Positions 1 to 7,393 of a stretch of 21,064 bases of DNA are shown piece by piece. This DNA comes from Brevibacterium picturae (lineage in GTDB: Bacteria; Actinomycetota; Actinomycetes; Actinomycetales; Brevibacteriaceae). Position 1 is the stretch's first letter, and each line of letters starts with the position of its first letter. The stretch is taken from the NCBI RefSeq assembly GCF_030453725.1, contig NZ_JAKDJU010000042.1, positions 1 to 21,064 of the forward strand, written 5' to 3'. The notes beneath the pieces are model-generated. The model did not search any database. It saw only the letters and a program-made list of their open reading frames with translations, and had not been told where the DNA came from. Both the position numbers and the translations under genes were made by a program.

Positions 1-306
1 CCCCGAAGCCGTGCGCCCTGGAGCCGACTTCTGCTTGGCCGGCAGTCTGATATCGACGGGTTTGCCCTCGAGCAGGAAGCCGGGCCCCAGAGGGAATGCA
101 CGGACTTTGCCCGCCCGGTCCTCAAGGTTGACCACGATTCCCGCAGTGGTCTTCTCGGCGCCGACTACGGCCCCGACGTACCCGCTCATCGCGTCTTCGA
201 GGACCATTCCGAGACCGAGTTCGACGGGTGTGGACTTCTTGGGCCGGTGCGAGGAGGGCGAGGAGCCTGCCAGCACATCGGACCCGTAGCGATCAAAGGT
301 ATTCAC
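1..306 (-). CDS. DUF3097 family protein, 5' part only
   Basis: An open frame of 102 codons starts with GTG at 306 and runs leftward off the window. It begins VNTFDRYGSDVLAG, followed by a Pro/Lys-rich linker and a compact domain containing GYVGAVVGAEKTT and VNLEDRAGKVRAFPLGPGF. This layout (RYG-D-L near the start, then GAVV and LEDR-G--R-FPL) is the one I recall for the actinobacterial DUF3097 family, which often sits beside hrcA. The family has no established function that I know of. The purine-rich stretch AGGGTGG lies a few bases before the GTG and could serve as ribosome binding site. The gene is divergent from hrcA, and about 90 bp separates its start from the CIRCE operator. The frame is certain; the family name comes from recalled motifs. 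Confidence 0.72.
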   Translation of the reverse strand, partial: MNTFDRYGSDVLAGSSPSSHRPKKSTPVELGLGMVLEDAMSGYVGAVVGAEKTTAGIVVNLEDRAGKVRAFPLGPGFLLEGKPVDIRLPAKQKSAPGRTASG

Positions 307-370
307 GGTCAACCACCCTAATCAAGGTCGAGGCGCAATGGGCGATGACCCGCTGGGGCAGGGCCGAAAG

Positions 371-398
371 TGAATTCGGAATCCAAGAGGCGTAGAAT
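371..398 (+). promoter_or_regulatory. Possible hrcA promoter
   Basis: TAGAAT at 393-398 is a good -10 candidate that abuts the CIRCE operator. About 16 bp upstream, TGAATT at 371-376 is only a poor -35 match. Transcription would begin near 405, inside the operator, which is a sensible place for HrcA to block initiation. It is called mainly from its position. Confidence 0.35.
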
Positions 399-424
399 TG
401 GCACTCAGACAAGATGAGTGCCAA
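398..424 (+). promoter_or_regulatory. CIRCE operator (HrcA binding site)
   Basis: The arms TTGGCACTC (398-406) and GAGTGCCAA (416-424) form a perfect 9-bp inverted repeat with a 9-bp spacer. This matches the CIRCE consensus TTAGCACTC-N9-GAGTGCTAA except for a matched change at the third position of each arm, which keeps the symmetry. CIRCE is the known binding site of HrcA. Its place just upstream of hrcA indicates autoregulation of the hrcA-dnaJ transcript. Confidence 0.93.
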
Positions 425-452
425 AAGCCGGTCGAGCACAGGGAGGAGACGA

Positions 453-1523
453 ATGAACGACAGCAGGCGAGCACAGGTTCTGCGTGCGATCGTCGAAGAC
501 TTCGTCGCCACCAATGAGCCCGTCGGATCGAAGGCCATCGTGCAGCGCCACACGCTGGGCGTCTCCCCGGCCACGATCCGCAACGATATGGCCCACCTCG
601 AGCAGGAGGGCTACATTGCACAGCCCCATACCTCGGCCGGTCGCATCCCGACCGACCTCGGGTATCGGATGTTCGTTGACCGCATCGACGACTTCAAACC
701 GCTCACGCACGCTGAACGGCGCGCGATACTCCAGCTCATCGACAGCCACGGGGACCTTGACGACATGCTCGATCGCACGGTGCGAGTGCTCTCCGGCCTG
801 ACCCACCAGGTGGCGCTGATCCAGTACCCGACCGTGTCCCGGGCCACGATCAAGCACATCGAGGTCGTGGGCCTGGGGCCCAACCGGATCCTCGTCGTCC
901 TCATCACCGACGCTGGTCAGGTCGAACAGAAGATCGTGATCACGCCGGGCACCGTTGACGATGAGGCGCTGCGCGGAATCCGCGATGAGGTCAACACCGA
1001 ATTCGCCGGCCAGAAACTGTCGCGGGTGATGAGCACGCTCGCCCCCAGAGCCGCAGCTCAGCACGTGGACGGCGCTTCGAACGAACCCGCTGCGGGGCTC
1101 GGCCCCGTCGGGGCAGACGTCGACGCGGCGCTGACACAAGTCCGCTCCGCCGTCACCGATCTCGTCATGGCGACGCGTGAAGAGCGCATCATCATGGCGG
1201 GCACAGCGAACCTGGCTCGCTCCGGCAGTGAGTTCGGTGAGAAGATGGCTCCGATCCTCGAAGCCTTCGAAGAGCAGGTGGTGCTGCTCAAGCTGCTGAC
1301 GTCGATGGCTGAGGATCAGGAGGAGATCAGCGTGCGGATCGGTCGTGAGAATACTCACGAGTCATTCAGCTCGACATCCCTCGTGGCCGCCGAATATGGT
1401 CATGACGCGGGGTCCTCCGCGCGTTTGGCTGTGCTCGGGCCGACCCGGATGGACTACCCGACCACGATCTCAGCTGTGCGGGCCGTGGCGAAGTACGTCT
1501 CCTCGGTCCTCGAACAGGGATAG
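453..1523 (+). CDS. hrcA: Heat-inducible transcription repressor HrcA
   Basis: HrcA represses class I heat-shock genes by binding CIRCE; in other bacteria GroEL helps it fold. The 356-residue protein opens with the winged-helix DNA-binding domain (about residues 5-75), including the family signature SPATIRNDMAHLEQEGYI and then TSAGRIPTDLGYR. The rest is the GAF-like dimer and ligand region. A low-complexity Ala/Gly/Pro linker around residues 195-220 makes it slightly long for the family. The start at 453 is preceded by GGGAGGAG at 441-448. An ATG 13 codons upstream (414) is in frame but lies inside the CIRCE operator and has no ribosome binding site, so I reject it. It leads a gene series with dnaJ and rsmE and is presumably autoregulated. 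Confidence 0.95.
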   Translation: MNDSRRAQVLRAIVEDFVATNEPVGSKAIVQRHTLGVSPATIRNDMAHLEQEGYIAQPHTSAGRIPTDLGYRMFVDRIDDFKPLTHAERRAILQLIDSHGDLDDMLDRTVRVLSGLTHQVALIQYPTVSRATIKHIEVVGLGPNRILVVLITDAGQVEQKIVITPGTVDDEALRGIRDEVNTEFAGQKLSRVMSTLAPRAAAQHVDGASNEPAAGLGPVGADVDAALTQVRSAVTDLVMATREERIIMAGTANLARSGSEFGEKMAPILEAFEEQVVLLKLLTSMAEDQEEISVRIGRENTHESFSSTSLVAAEYGHDAGSSARLAVLGPTRMDYPTTISAVRAVAKYVSSVLEQG

Positions 1524-1626
1524 ATGCACCGACACGACAGCAAGCAGCGCAGCTCGTACAATCACGACAGAGCGAACAGGCACGACAACGCGAACAACGC
1601 AATCCACCAGGGAGAGAGAAGTTTCT

Positions 1627-2745
1627 GTGGCCGATCACTATGAAACACTCGGAGTGTCCAAAGACGCTTCGGCGGCTGAAATCAAATCGTCCTACCGAAA
1701 GCTGGCCCGGAAGTATCACCCAGATGTGAACCCCGGACACGAGGACGAATTCAAAGCCATTTCCCTCGCCTACGACGTCCTCTCCGATTCGGAGAAGCGT
1801 CGAAACTACGACATGGGCGGCGGCGAGAACGGTCAGAGCGGCTTCCCCACCGGTGGCGGCTTCGGCGGCTTCGGCGACATCTTCGAGACCTTCTTCGGCG
1901 GGGGAGGCGGCTCGGCCGGTGGCCCGATGCCGCGCACTCAGCGCGGCAAGGACGCCCTTGTCGGAGTCAACATCGATCTCGAGACCGCAGCGTTCGGCGG
2001 CAACATCGACCTCGACGTCGCCACCGCAGTGGTCTGCGACACCTGTTCGGGTGCCGGAACACAGCACGGCACCTCCGTCGAGACGTGCACCCTCTGCCAT
2101 GGTGCGGGCAGCGTTCAGCGCATGACCCGGACACTGCTGGGCCAGATGGTGACCAACCAGACGTGCAATTCCTGCCACGGCTTCGGCACAGTCATCCCCA
2201 ACCCCTGCCTCAACTGCCAGGGCGACGGTCGCGTGCGCAAACAGCGGACCATGAAGATCCGCATCCCGGCCGGAGTCTCCGACGGAACGCGCATCCAGCT
2301 CTCCTCCCAGGGCGAGGTGGGCCCCGGCGGCGGCCCTGCCGGTGATCTCTTCGTCGAGGTCATGGTCGCCCGCCACGAAGTCTTCCAGCGCGACGGTGAC
2401 GACCTGCGCGCCTCCGTGTCCGTGCCGATGACCGCAGCCGCGCTCGGCGCCTCGATTCCCTTCGACACCTTCGACGGCTCTCAGGAACTCTCGATCGAAC
2501 CCGGCATCCAGTCGGGCACCGTCGTCAAGCTTCCCGGACTCGGTGCCACCCGACTGCGTTCGGAGACCCGCGGCGATCTGCTCATCACCGTCGACGTGGT
2601 GACCCCGGACAAACTCGACGATGAGCAGAAGGACCTGCTGTCCCAGTTGGCGAAGCTGCGCGAAGAAGAGACTCCGCGTGCTCAGATCACCACCCAGAAC
2701 CGTGGCATGTTCTCGCGCATGCGTGAGAAGTTCGCTGGTCGGTGA
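1627..2745 (+). CDS. dnaJ: Chaperone protein DnaJ (DnaJ2 type)
   Basis: DnaJ is a cytoplasmic Hsp40 that stimulates DnaK ATPase and delivers unfolded clients. The 372-residue protein has a J domain (residues 1-65) with the essential HPD at 31-33. A Gly/Phe-rich region follows (64-100), then a zinc-binding region with four CxxCxGxG motifs from C137 to about residue 201 (CDTCSGAG, CTLCHGAG, CNSCHGFG, CLNCQGDG), then two beta-sandwich client-binding domains and a short basic tail. The GTG start at 1627 has GGAGAGAGAAG five bases upstream and places the J domain at the N-terminus. The frame stays open farther upstream, but that stretch is unstructured and lacks family similarity. It lies 103 bp after hrcA and its stop overlaps the start of rsmE by four bases. 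Pairing with hrcA suggests the second actinobacterial DnaJ rather than the dnaK-operon copy. Confidence 0.95.
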   Translation: MADHYETLGVSKDASAAEIKSSYRKLARKYHPDVNPGHEDEFKAISLAYDVLSDSEKRRNYDMGGGENGQSGFPTGGGFGGFGDIFETFFGGGGGSAGGPMPRTQRGKDALVGVNIDLETAAFGGNIDLDVATAVVCDTCSGAGTQHGTSVETCTLCHGAGSVQRMTRTLLGQMVTNQTCNSCHGFGTVIPNPCLNCQGDGRVRKQRTMKIRIPAGVSDGTRIQLSSQGEVGPGGGPAGDLFVEVMVARHEVFQRDGDDLRASVSVPMTAAALGASIPFDTFDGSQELSIEPGIQSGTVVKLPGLGATRLRSETRGDLLITVDVVTPDKLDDEQKDLLSQLAKLREEETPRAQITTQNRGMFSRMREKFAGR

Positions 2746-3515
2746 CTCTTCCCGTCTTCTTCTCGCCCCAGGCCGCCGAGGCGGTCGCCGGTCGGGTGCT
2801 CACTTTCGGTGAGGACGTGGCCGGGCATGCGGTCCGAGTCCGCAGACTCGGACCCGGGGACGAACTCGAAGTCGTCGACGGATCCGGCACCCGCGTGCGC
2901 GGAACCGTCGCGAGTGCGGCGGCGAACGAACTGGGCTTGGCTGTCACCGAGGTGACACACACCGAAGTGGACCAGCCGAGGCTGGTGCTGGTCCAGGCCC
3001 TGGCCAAGGGCGATCGCGATCTGCAGGCGATCGAAGCCGCCACAGAGATCGGAGTCGACGAGGTGGTTCCCTGGGCCGCCGAGCGCTCCATCGCCGATTG
3101 GCCGGCGAAGAAGCGCGACAAACTGGCGGCCAAATGGGACAACGTCCTGCGGGCGGCATCACTGCAGGCCCGACGCTCCCGCTTTCCGCTGCGCGACGAC
3201 CTCGTCCGCGGCACCGGCCTGGCAGCGGCCTTGGCCGAGAGCGACACCGTCTACGTCCTTCATGAGGCGGCCGAGCGGAAACTGTCGCAGACGCTGGCGG
3301 CCTCTGCCGCCGTCGCCTCGTCCGCAGCGGATTCTTCGGCTCCTGGCCGCATCGTCCTCGTCGTCGGTCCCGAAGGCGGCATCAGCGACGCCGAGCTTGA
3401 AGCACTGTCGGCCATCGGCGCCGAGACAGTGCTCCTGGGCCCCACGGTCCTGCGTTCGTCCTCGGCCGGAGCGGCCGGCCTCGTCATGGCTCAGAATTCA
3501 TTGGGCCGTTGGTGA
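2742..3515 (+). CDS. rsmE: 16S rRNA (uracil1498-N3)-methyltransferase RsmE
   Basis: RsmE methylates N3 of U1498 in 16S rRNA of the assembled 30S subunit, using S-adenosylmethionine. The 257-residue protein has the N-terminal PUA-like RNA-binding domain (about 1-70, with HAVRVRRLGPGDELEVVDG) and a SPOUT methyltransferase fold. The trefoil-knot cofactor motifs are VGPEGG at 208-213 and LGPTVLR at 232-238. The residues after the second motif read SSSAGAAG, where many bacteria have TETA; this type of variant is common in Actinobacteria. The GTG start overlaps the dnaJ stop as GTGA, implying translational coupling. Placement behind dnaJ is standard in this phylum. Confidence 0.93.
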   Translation: MTLPVFFSPQAAEAVAGRVLTFGEDVAGHAVRVRRLGPGDELEVVDGSGTRVRGTVASAAANELGLAVTEVTHTEVDQPRLVLVQALAKGDRDLQAIEAATEIGVDEVVPWAAERSIADWPAKKRDKLAAKWDNVLRAASLQARRSRFPLRDDLVRGTGLAAALAESDTVYVLHEAAERKLSQTLAASAAVASSAADSSAPGRIVLVVGPEGGISDAELEALSAIGAETVLLGPTVLRSSSAGAAGLVMAQNSLGRW

Positions 3516-3615
3516 CGAAGCGGACTACGATGGAAGCACACAATTGCAGTACTCCCACAAGTACTCATAGTCACTAAGGATCATTCTGGACACCTCCACT
3601 CAGCCCACGAACTCT

Positions 3616-4596
3616 GTGAACGCCACTCCTGCCGAAGACACGGCATCGGACACAGTGCGTCTCGTGATTCCCGACTCCATCGATCTGGTCGAGTTCTTCG
3701 GGCCGGGTGAGTCGAACCTGCGAAAGCTCGAGCACGTCTTCACCGACCTCGACCTGCATGTGCGCGCCAACCAGGTCCAGGCCAGTGGTGATCCCAAGCG
3801 CGTCGAAGCATTCGTCGCCGTCATCGGCGAGCTCAAGAAGCTGCACACCTCGGGCCACCGCATCAACGACGAGACGATCGACCGGGTGGCGTCGCTGTCC
3901 TCGGAGGGGACAGCCGCCTCGGCGGTGATGGGCACGAACGTCCTGTCCGCCCGCGGCAAGTCCATCCGTCCGAAGACGATGGGCCAACACGACTACGTCA
4001 AGGCGATCCGCAACCACACGATCACCTTCGGCATCGGTCCCGCGGGCACGGGCAAAACGTACCTGGCCATGGCCATGGCCATCAACGCTCTGCAGCACAA
4101 AGAGGTCTCACGCATCATCCTCACCCGCCCGGCGGTCGAGGCGGGGGAGAGCCTGGGCTACCTGCCGGGAACGCTGAACGAGAAGATCGACCCATATGTG
4201 CGGCCCCTCTACGACGCCCTGCACGACATGGTCGACCCCGAGTCGATCCCGCTGCTCATCGAAACGGGAACCATCGAGGTGGCTCCGCTGGCCTATATGC
4301 GCGGACGCACCCTCAACGATGCGTTCATCATCCTCGACGAAGCGCAGAACACGACCGGTGAGCAGATGAAGATGTTCCTCACCCGCCTGGGCTTCGGAGC
4401 ACGGATGGTCGTCACCGGTGACGTCTCCCAGATCGACCTGCCGGGCAAGACCCGCAGCGGTCTCAACGTCGTTCAGGACATCCTGACCGGAATCGAAGAC
4501 CTGAAGTTCTGCCACCTGGGCAGCAAGGACGTCGTCCGCCACTCGCTGGTGACGAAGATCGTCGACGCCTATGACCTGTGGGGAAGCAGCGAATGA
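3616..4596 (+). CDS. phoH: PhoH-like ATPase (YbeZ)
   Basis: This is a PhoH/YbeZ-family P-loop ATPase, a probable RNA helicase-like protein that partners YbeY in ribosome and RNA maturation. From the GTG at 3616 it has 326 residues. An N-terminal KH-like region (about 15-80) is followed by the ATPase core with Walker A GPAGTGKT at 141-148, Walker B IILDEAQ with D241 and E242, and GDVSQIDLP as sensor. The start is unsure: no purine-rich site precedes 3616, and the frame stays open upstream to a TAG at 3568. AAGGA at 3576-3580 is well spaced only for a CTG codon at 3586. The stop overlaps the ybeY start as ATGA. Despite its name the family has no firm link to phosphate control. Confidence 0.9.
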   Translation: MNATPAEDTASDTVRLVIPDSIDLVEFFGPGESNLRKLEHVFTDLDLHVRANQVQASGDPKRVEAFVAVIGELKKLHTSGHRINDETIDRVASLSSEGTAASAVMGTNVLSARGKSIRPKTMGQHDYVKAIRNHTITFGIGPAGTGKTYLAMAMAINALQHKEVSRIILTRPAVEAGESLGYLPGTLNEKIDPYVRPLYDALHDMVDPESIPLLIETGTIEVAPLAYMRGRTLNDAFIILDEAQNTTGEQMKMFLTRLGFGARMVVTGDVSQIDLPGKTRSGLNVVQDILTGIEDLKFCHLGSKDVVRHSLVTKIVDAYDLWGSSE

Positions 4597-5081
4597 ATAC
4601 CGAGATCTCAAATGAGACAGACGAAGCGATCGATCTCGACGAGGTCGTGGCTCTGACCGAATACCTGGGTCAGGCTCTGCACATGCACCCCGGAGCGGAA
4701 CTGGCGGTGACGATGGTCGATGCGCAGGCGATGGAGGAGCTCCACATCACCTGGATGGACCTCGACGGTCCCACCGATGTGATGTCGTTCCCCATGGACC
4801 AACTGGCACAGGGCCGCGTCGATGCTCCCACCGAGGGCCAGATGGGCGACATCATCATCTGCCCCGAGGTGGCCGCCGCCCAGGCCTCATCATCGGGACA
4901 TTCGACGATGGACGAGGTGCTTCTGCTGACCGTCCACGGGTTTCTGCACCTGCTCGGCTACGACCACCAGCAGTCGGAGGAGAAGGAGGAGATGTTCGCC
5001 CTGCAGCGCCATCTGCTGCTGACCTTCTTCGCGGCTCGCTACGACGGTCGCACCGACATCCCATCACCCACAGAGGTCTGA
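4593..5081 (+). CDS. ybeY: Endoribonuclease YbeY (16S rRNA maturation)
   Basis: YbeY is a zinc-dependent single-strand endoribonuclease involved in 16S rRNA 3'-end maturation and ribosome quality control. The 162-residue protein carries the diagnostic HGFLHLLGYDH motif, with zinc ligands H115, H119 and H125, preceded by the DVMSFPMD segment typical of the family. The ATG at 4593 sits within ATGA shared with the phoH stop and has GGGAAG seven bases upstream. A GTG five codons earlier (4578) is in frame but lies deeper in phoH without a better site. Overlap with phoH points to coupled expression of the two partner proteins. Confidence 0.94.
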   Translation: MNTEISNETDEAIDLDEVVALTEYLGQALHMHPGAELAVTMVDAQAMEELHITWMDLDGPTDVMSFPMDQLAQGRVDAPTEGQMGDIIICPEVAAAQASSSGHSTMDEVLLLTVHGFLHLLGYDHQQSEEKEEMFALQRHLLLTFFAARYDGRTDIPSPTEV

Positions 5082-5084
5082 GCC

Positions 5085-6338
5085 GTGCTCTGGCTGTTCC
5101 TCGGTGCCGCACTGTGCCTCGTGATCTCGGCGACGCTGTCCGCGGTCGACGCCGCTCTGCTCAGCGTGTCCCATCAGGCCATTCAGGATGCGAAGGACGA
5201 GGGCAAGAAGGCTGCGTTCCGGGCCGAGAAGATCCTCATCGACCTGCCCACCAACATCAACGTCATCATCTTCGTCCGCAACTTCCTCGAAGCGCTGGCG
5301 ACCGTCTTCATCGCACTGGCCTATGACTCGATCTACTCGGTCGGACCGCTCATGGTCGTGCTCACCGTCGTCACCGCCTCGATCGCGGTCTTCGTCGTCG
5401 CCGGTGTGTCCCCGCGGACTATCGGCCGCAGACGTTCGCTGGCCGTGTGCCTCAACCTCAGCTGGGTCGTCGGTGCGGCACTCGTGGTGCTCAAACCACT
5501 GACGAAGATCCTCGTCCTCCTCGGGAATCTGCTGACTCCGGATCGCGTGTACAAGGACGGCCCCTTCGTCAGCTCGGATCAGCTGCGCGACCTCGTCGAG
5601 AGGGCCAGCGAATCCGATGTCATCGAAGACGGCGAACGCGAAATGATCCAATCCGTGTTCAACCTCTCGGACACCTCGGCGAATGAGCTCATGGTCCCGC
5701 GCACCGACCTCGTGACCGTCCATTCCGGCACCCCGCTGTCCAAGGTCATGAACCTCTTCTTCCGTTCCGGGTTCTCCCGCATCCCGGTCAGCGGTGAGGA
5801 CCTCGACGACATCCGCGGGGTCGCCTATCTCAAGGATGTCGCCAGACGTCTCCATCTCCACCCGGAGGACGCGGAGCGGCCGGTCGACATCGTGGCTCGG
5901 GGAGTGCTGTTCGTCCCCGAAACGAAACCCGCCGATGACCTGATGGAGCAGATGCAGCTCGATTCGACGCATCTGGCGATCCTCGTCGACGAATACGGCG
6001 GGACCGCCGGGTTGGTGACGATCGAGGACATCGTCGAAGAGATCGTCGGTGAGATCGAGGATGAATACGACTCCAACGATGACGAACTCGTTGAGGTCGA
6101 CGATGGCTCTTTCGTCATCAGCACCCGAATGACGATCTCGGACTTCGCCGACTATTTCGATGTGAAGATCGACGAGGACGACGTCAACAGCGTCGGCGGT
6201 CTGCTCACGAAGCTCATCGACCGCGTTCCCATCGACGGATCGAGCGCAGCGATCGAAGGGCTGAACATCGAAGCGATGGAGGGTCAGGGCCGTCGCCACA
6301 GAATCACCCACGTCAGGGTCACGAAGGAAGAGAACTGA
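5085..6338 (+). CDS. CNNM/CorC-type membrane protein with CBS pair
   Basis: This membrane protein belongs to the hemolysin C/CorC/CNNM family, whose members are linked to magnesium and cobalt export. The 417-residue chain has a DUF21 transmembrane region with hydrophobic segments at about 2-24, 58-80, 86-107 and 121-150. A cytoplasmic CBS pair follows (about 195-320; note LMVPRTDLVTV and LVDEYGGTAGLVTIEDIVEEIVGEI). It ends with a CorC_HlyC transporter-associated domain (about 330-410). The GTG start at 5085 has AGAGGT seven bases upstream and lies three bases after the ybeY stop. The name hemolysin is historical. This gene commonly separates ybeY from era in Actinobacteria. The actual substrate cannot be read from the sequence. 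Confidence 0.9.
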   Translation: MLWLFLGAALCLVISATLSAVDAALLSVSHQAIQDAKDEGKKAAFRAEKILIDLPTNINVIIFVRNFLEALATVFIALAYDSIYSVGPLMVVLTVVTASIAVFVVAGVSPRTIGRRRSLAVCLNLSWVVGAALVVLKPLTKILVLLGNLLTPDRVYKDGPFVSSDQLRDLVERASESDVIEDGEREMIQSVFNLSDTSANELMVPRTDLVTVHSGTPLSKVMNLFFRSGFSRIPVSGEDLDDIRGVAYLKDVARRLHLHPEDAERPVDIVARGVLFVPETKPADDLMEQMQLDSTHLAILVDEYGGTAGLVTIEDIVEEIVGEIEDEYDSNDDELVEVDDGSFVISTRMTISDFADYFDVKIDEDDVNSVGGLLTKLIDRVPIDGSSAAIEGLNIEAMEGQGRRHRITHVRVTKEEN

Positions 6339-6339
6339 G

Positions 6340-7275
6340 ATGGAATTTCGCACGGACTATCCCGAGGACTACCGGGCCGGCTTCGCCTGCTTCGTGGGCC
6401 GACCGAACACCGGAAAATCAACACTGACGAACGCCCTGGTGGGGGAGAAGGTGGCGATCACCTCGGCGAAGCCTCAGACCACCCGGCACACGATCCGCGG
6501 CATTGTGCACAAAGACGATCACCAGCTGATCCTCGTCGACACTCCGGGGCTCCACAAGCCGCGGACCCTGCTGGGCAGCCGCCTCAACGATCTCGTGGCC
6601 TCGACCTTGAGTGAGGTCGACGTCATCGGCTTCTGCCTGCCTGCTGATGAACCCATCGGTCCCGGCGACAGGTACATCGCCTCCCAACTCGAGCTGCTCG
6701 ACGGGCGCACCCCGATCGTGGCCCTGGTGACGAAGACCGACAAGGTCCCACAGGACAAGGTCGCCGAGGCTCTGCTGGCCGTGGGCGCCCTCGCCGACTT
6801 CGCCGACGTGGTGCCGGTCTCCGCCGTCGACGGATTCCAGGTCGACACTGTCGACTCCGTGCTCACCGGCCACCTTCCGGTGTCTCCGCCGCTCTACCCT
6901 GAGGGGGAGCTGACGGACGAGCCGGAGGAGATGATGATCGCCGAACTCGTCCGTGAAGCCGCGCTCGAAGGCGTCCGCGACGAACTTCCGCACTCCCTGG
7001 CCGCGCAGGTCGAGGAGATGTATCCCCGTGAGGGCCGCAGCGAGGACAACCCGCTGTGGAACGTCCACGTCAACCTCTTTGTCGAACGCTCCAGCCAAAA
7101 GGCGATCATCATCGGCAAGGGCGGCAGCCGACTCAAAGCGATCGGAAGCGAATCGAGGCGCGGCATCGAAGCACTGCTGGGAACCAAGGTCTACCTCGAC
7201 CTGCACGTGAAGATCGCCAAGGACTGGCAGCGCGACCCGAAGCAGTTGGGGCGCCTGGGCTTCGACTTCAGCTGA
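6340..7275 (+). CDS. era: GTPase Era
   Basis: Era is an essential GTPase that binds the 3' end of 16S rRNA and assists 30S assembly at the membrane periphery. The 311-residue protein shows G1 GRPNTGKST at 20-28, the switch region QTTRHTIRG, G3 DTPG from D67, and G4 TKTD at 131-134. The C-terminal KH domain contains IIGKGGSRLKAIG around G259-G262. The ATG at 6340 follows the previous stop by one base and has AAGGAAG at 6324-6330. It is the last gene of the hrcA-era series and is followed by a hairpin. recO, often found after era in Actinobacteria, is absent here. Confidence 0.96.
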   Translation: MEFRTDYPEDYRAGFACFVGRPNTGKSTLTNALVGEKVAITSAKPQTTRHTIRGIVHKDDHQLILVDTPGLHKPRTLLGSRLNDLVASTLSEVDVIGFCLPADEPIGPGDRYIASQLELLDGRTPIVALVTKTDKVPQDKVAEALLAVGALADFADVVPVSAVDGFQVDTVDSVLTGHLPVSPPLYPEGELTDEPEEMMIAELVREAALEGVRDELPHSLAAQVEEMYPREGRSEDNPLWNVHVNLFVERSSQKAIIIGKGGSRLKAIGSESRRGIEALLGTKVYLDLHVKIAKDWQRDPKQLGRLGFDFS

Positions 7276-7276
7276 T

Positions 7277-7310
7277 CCGATTGCGGCTGCCTGATTTCGG
7301 CAACCGCAAT
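7277..7310 (+). terminator. Hairpin terminator after era
   Basis: ATTGCGG (7280-7286) pairs with CCGCAAT (7304-7310), and after one mismatch TGCC (7288-7291) pairs with GGCA (7299-7302) around a 7-base loop. It starts right behind the era stop. There is no T-tract, which is common for actinobacterial terminators. Confidence 0.65.
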
Positions 7311-7355
7311 TCGGACTGACATCGTCGACTGAGAGGTCTCTCACGTCGGAGACGG

Positions 7356-7386
7356 TTGCTGGGCGAACAGTTGCCTGCAATAGACT
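7356..7386 (+). promoter_or_regulatory. Promoter for zapE, probably leaderless
   Basis: TAGACT at 7381-7386 is a good -10 element. TTGCTG at 7356-7361 is a possible -35, with a long 19-bp spacer. The predicted transcription start, six to eight bases after the -10, falls on or next to the GTG start codon at 7394. Confidence 0.5.
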
Positions 7387-7393
7387 AGGCCGA

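Noticed and set aside
405..1358. Long minus-strand ORF opposite hrcA (317 codons)
   Set aside because: It is antisense to a clear HrcA, has a composition typical of reverse-frame translation of high-G+C genes, and shows no recognisable domain.
1557..1562. TACAAT as an internal promoter for dnaJ
   Set aside because: There is no -35 match at any usual distance, and the gene is adequately explained by read-through from hrcA.
5064..6353. 429-codon minus-strand ORF opposite the CBS-domain gene
   Set aside because: Its His/Asp/Arg-rich low-complexity translation is a codon-bias shadow. The plus-strand frame has full family features and overlap-free operon spacing.
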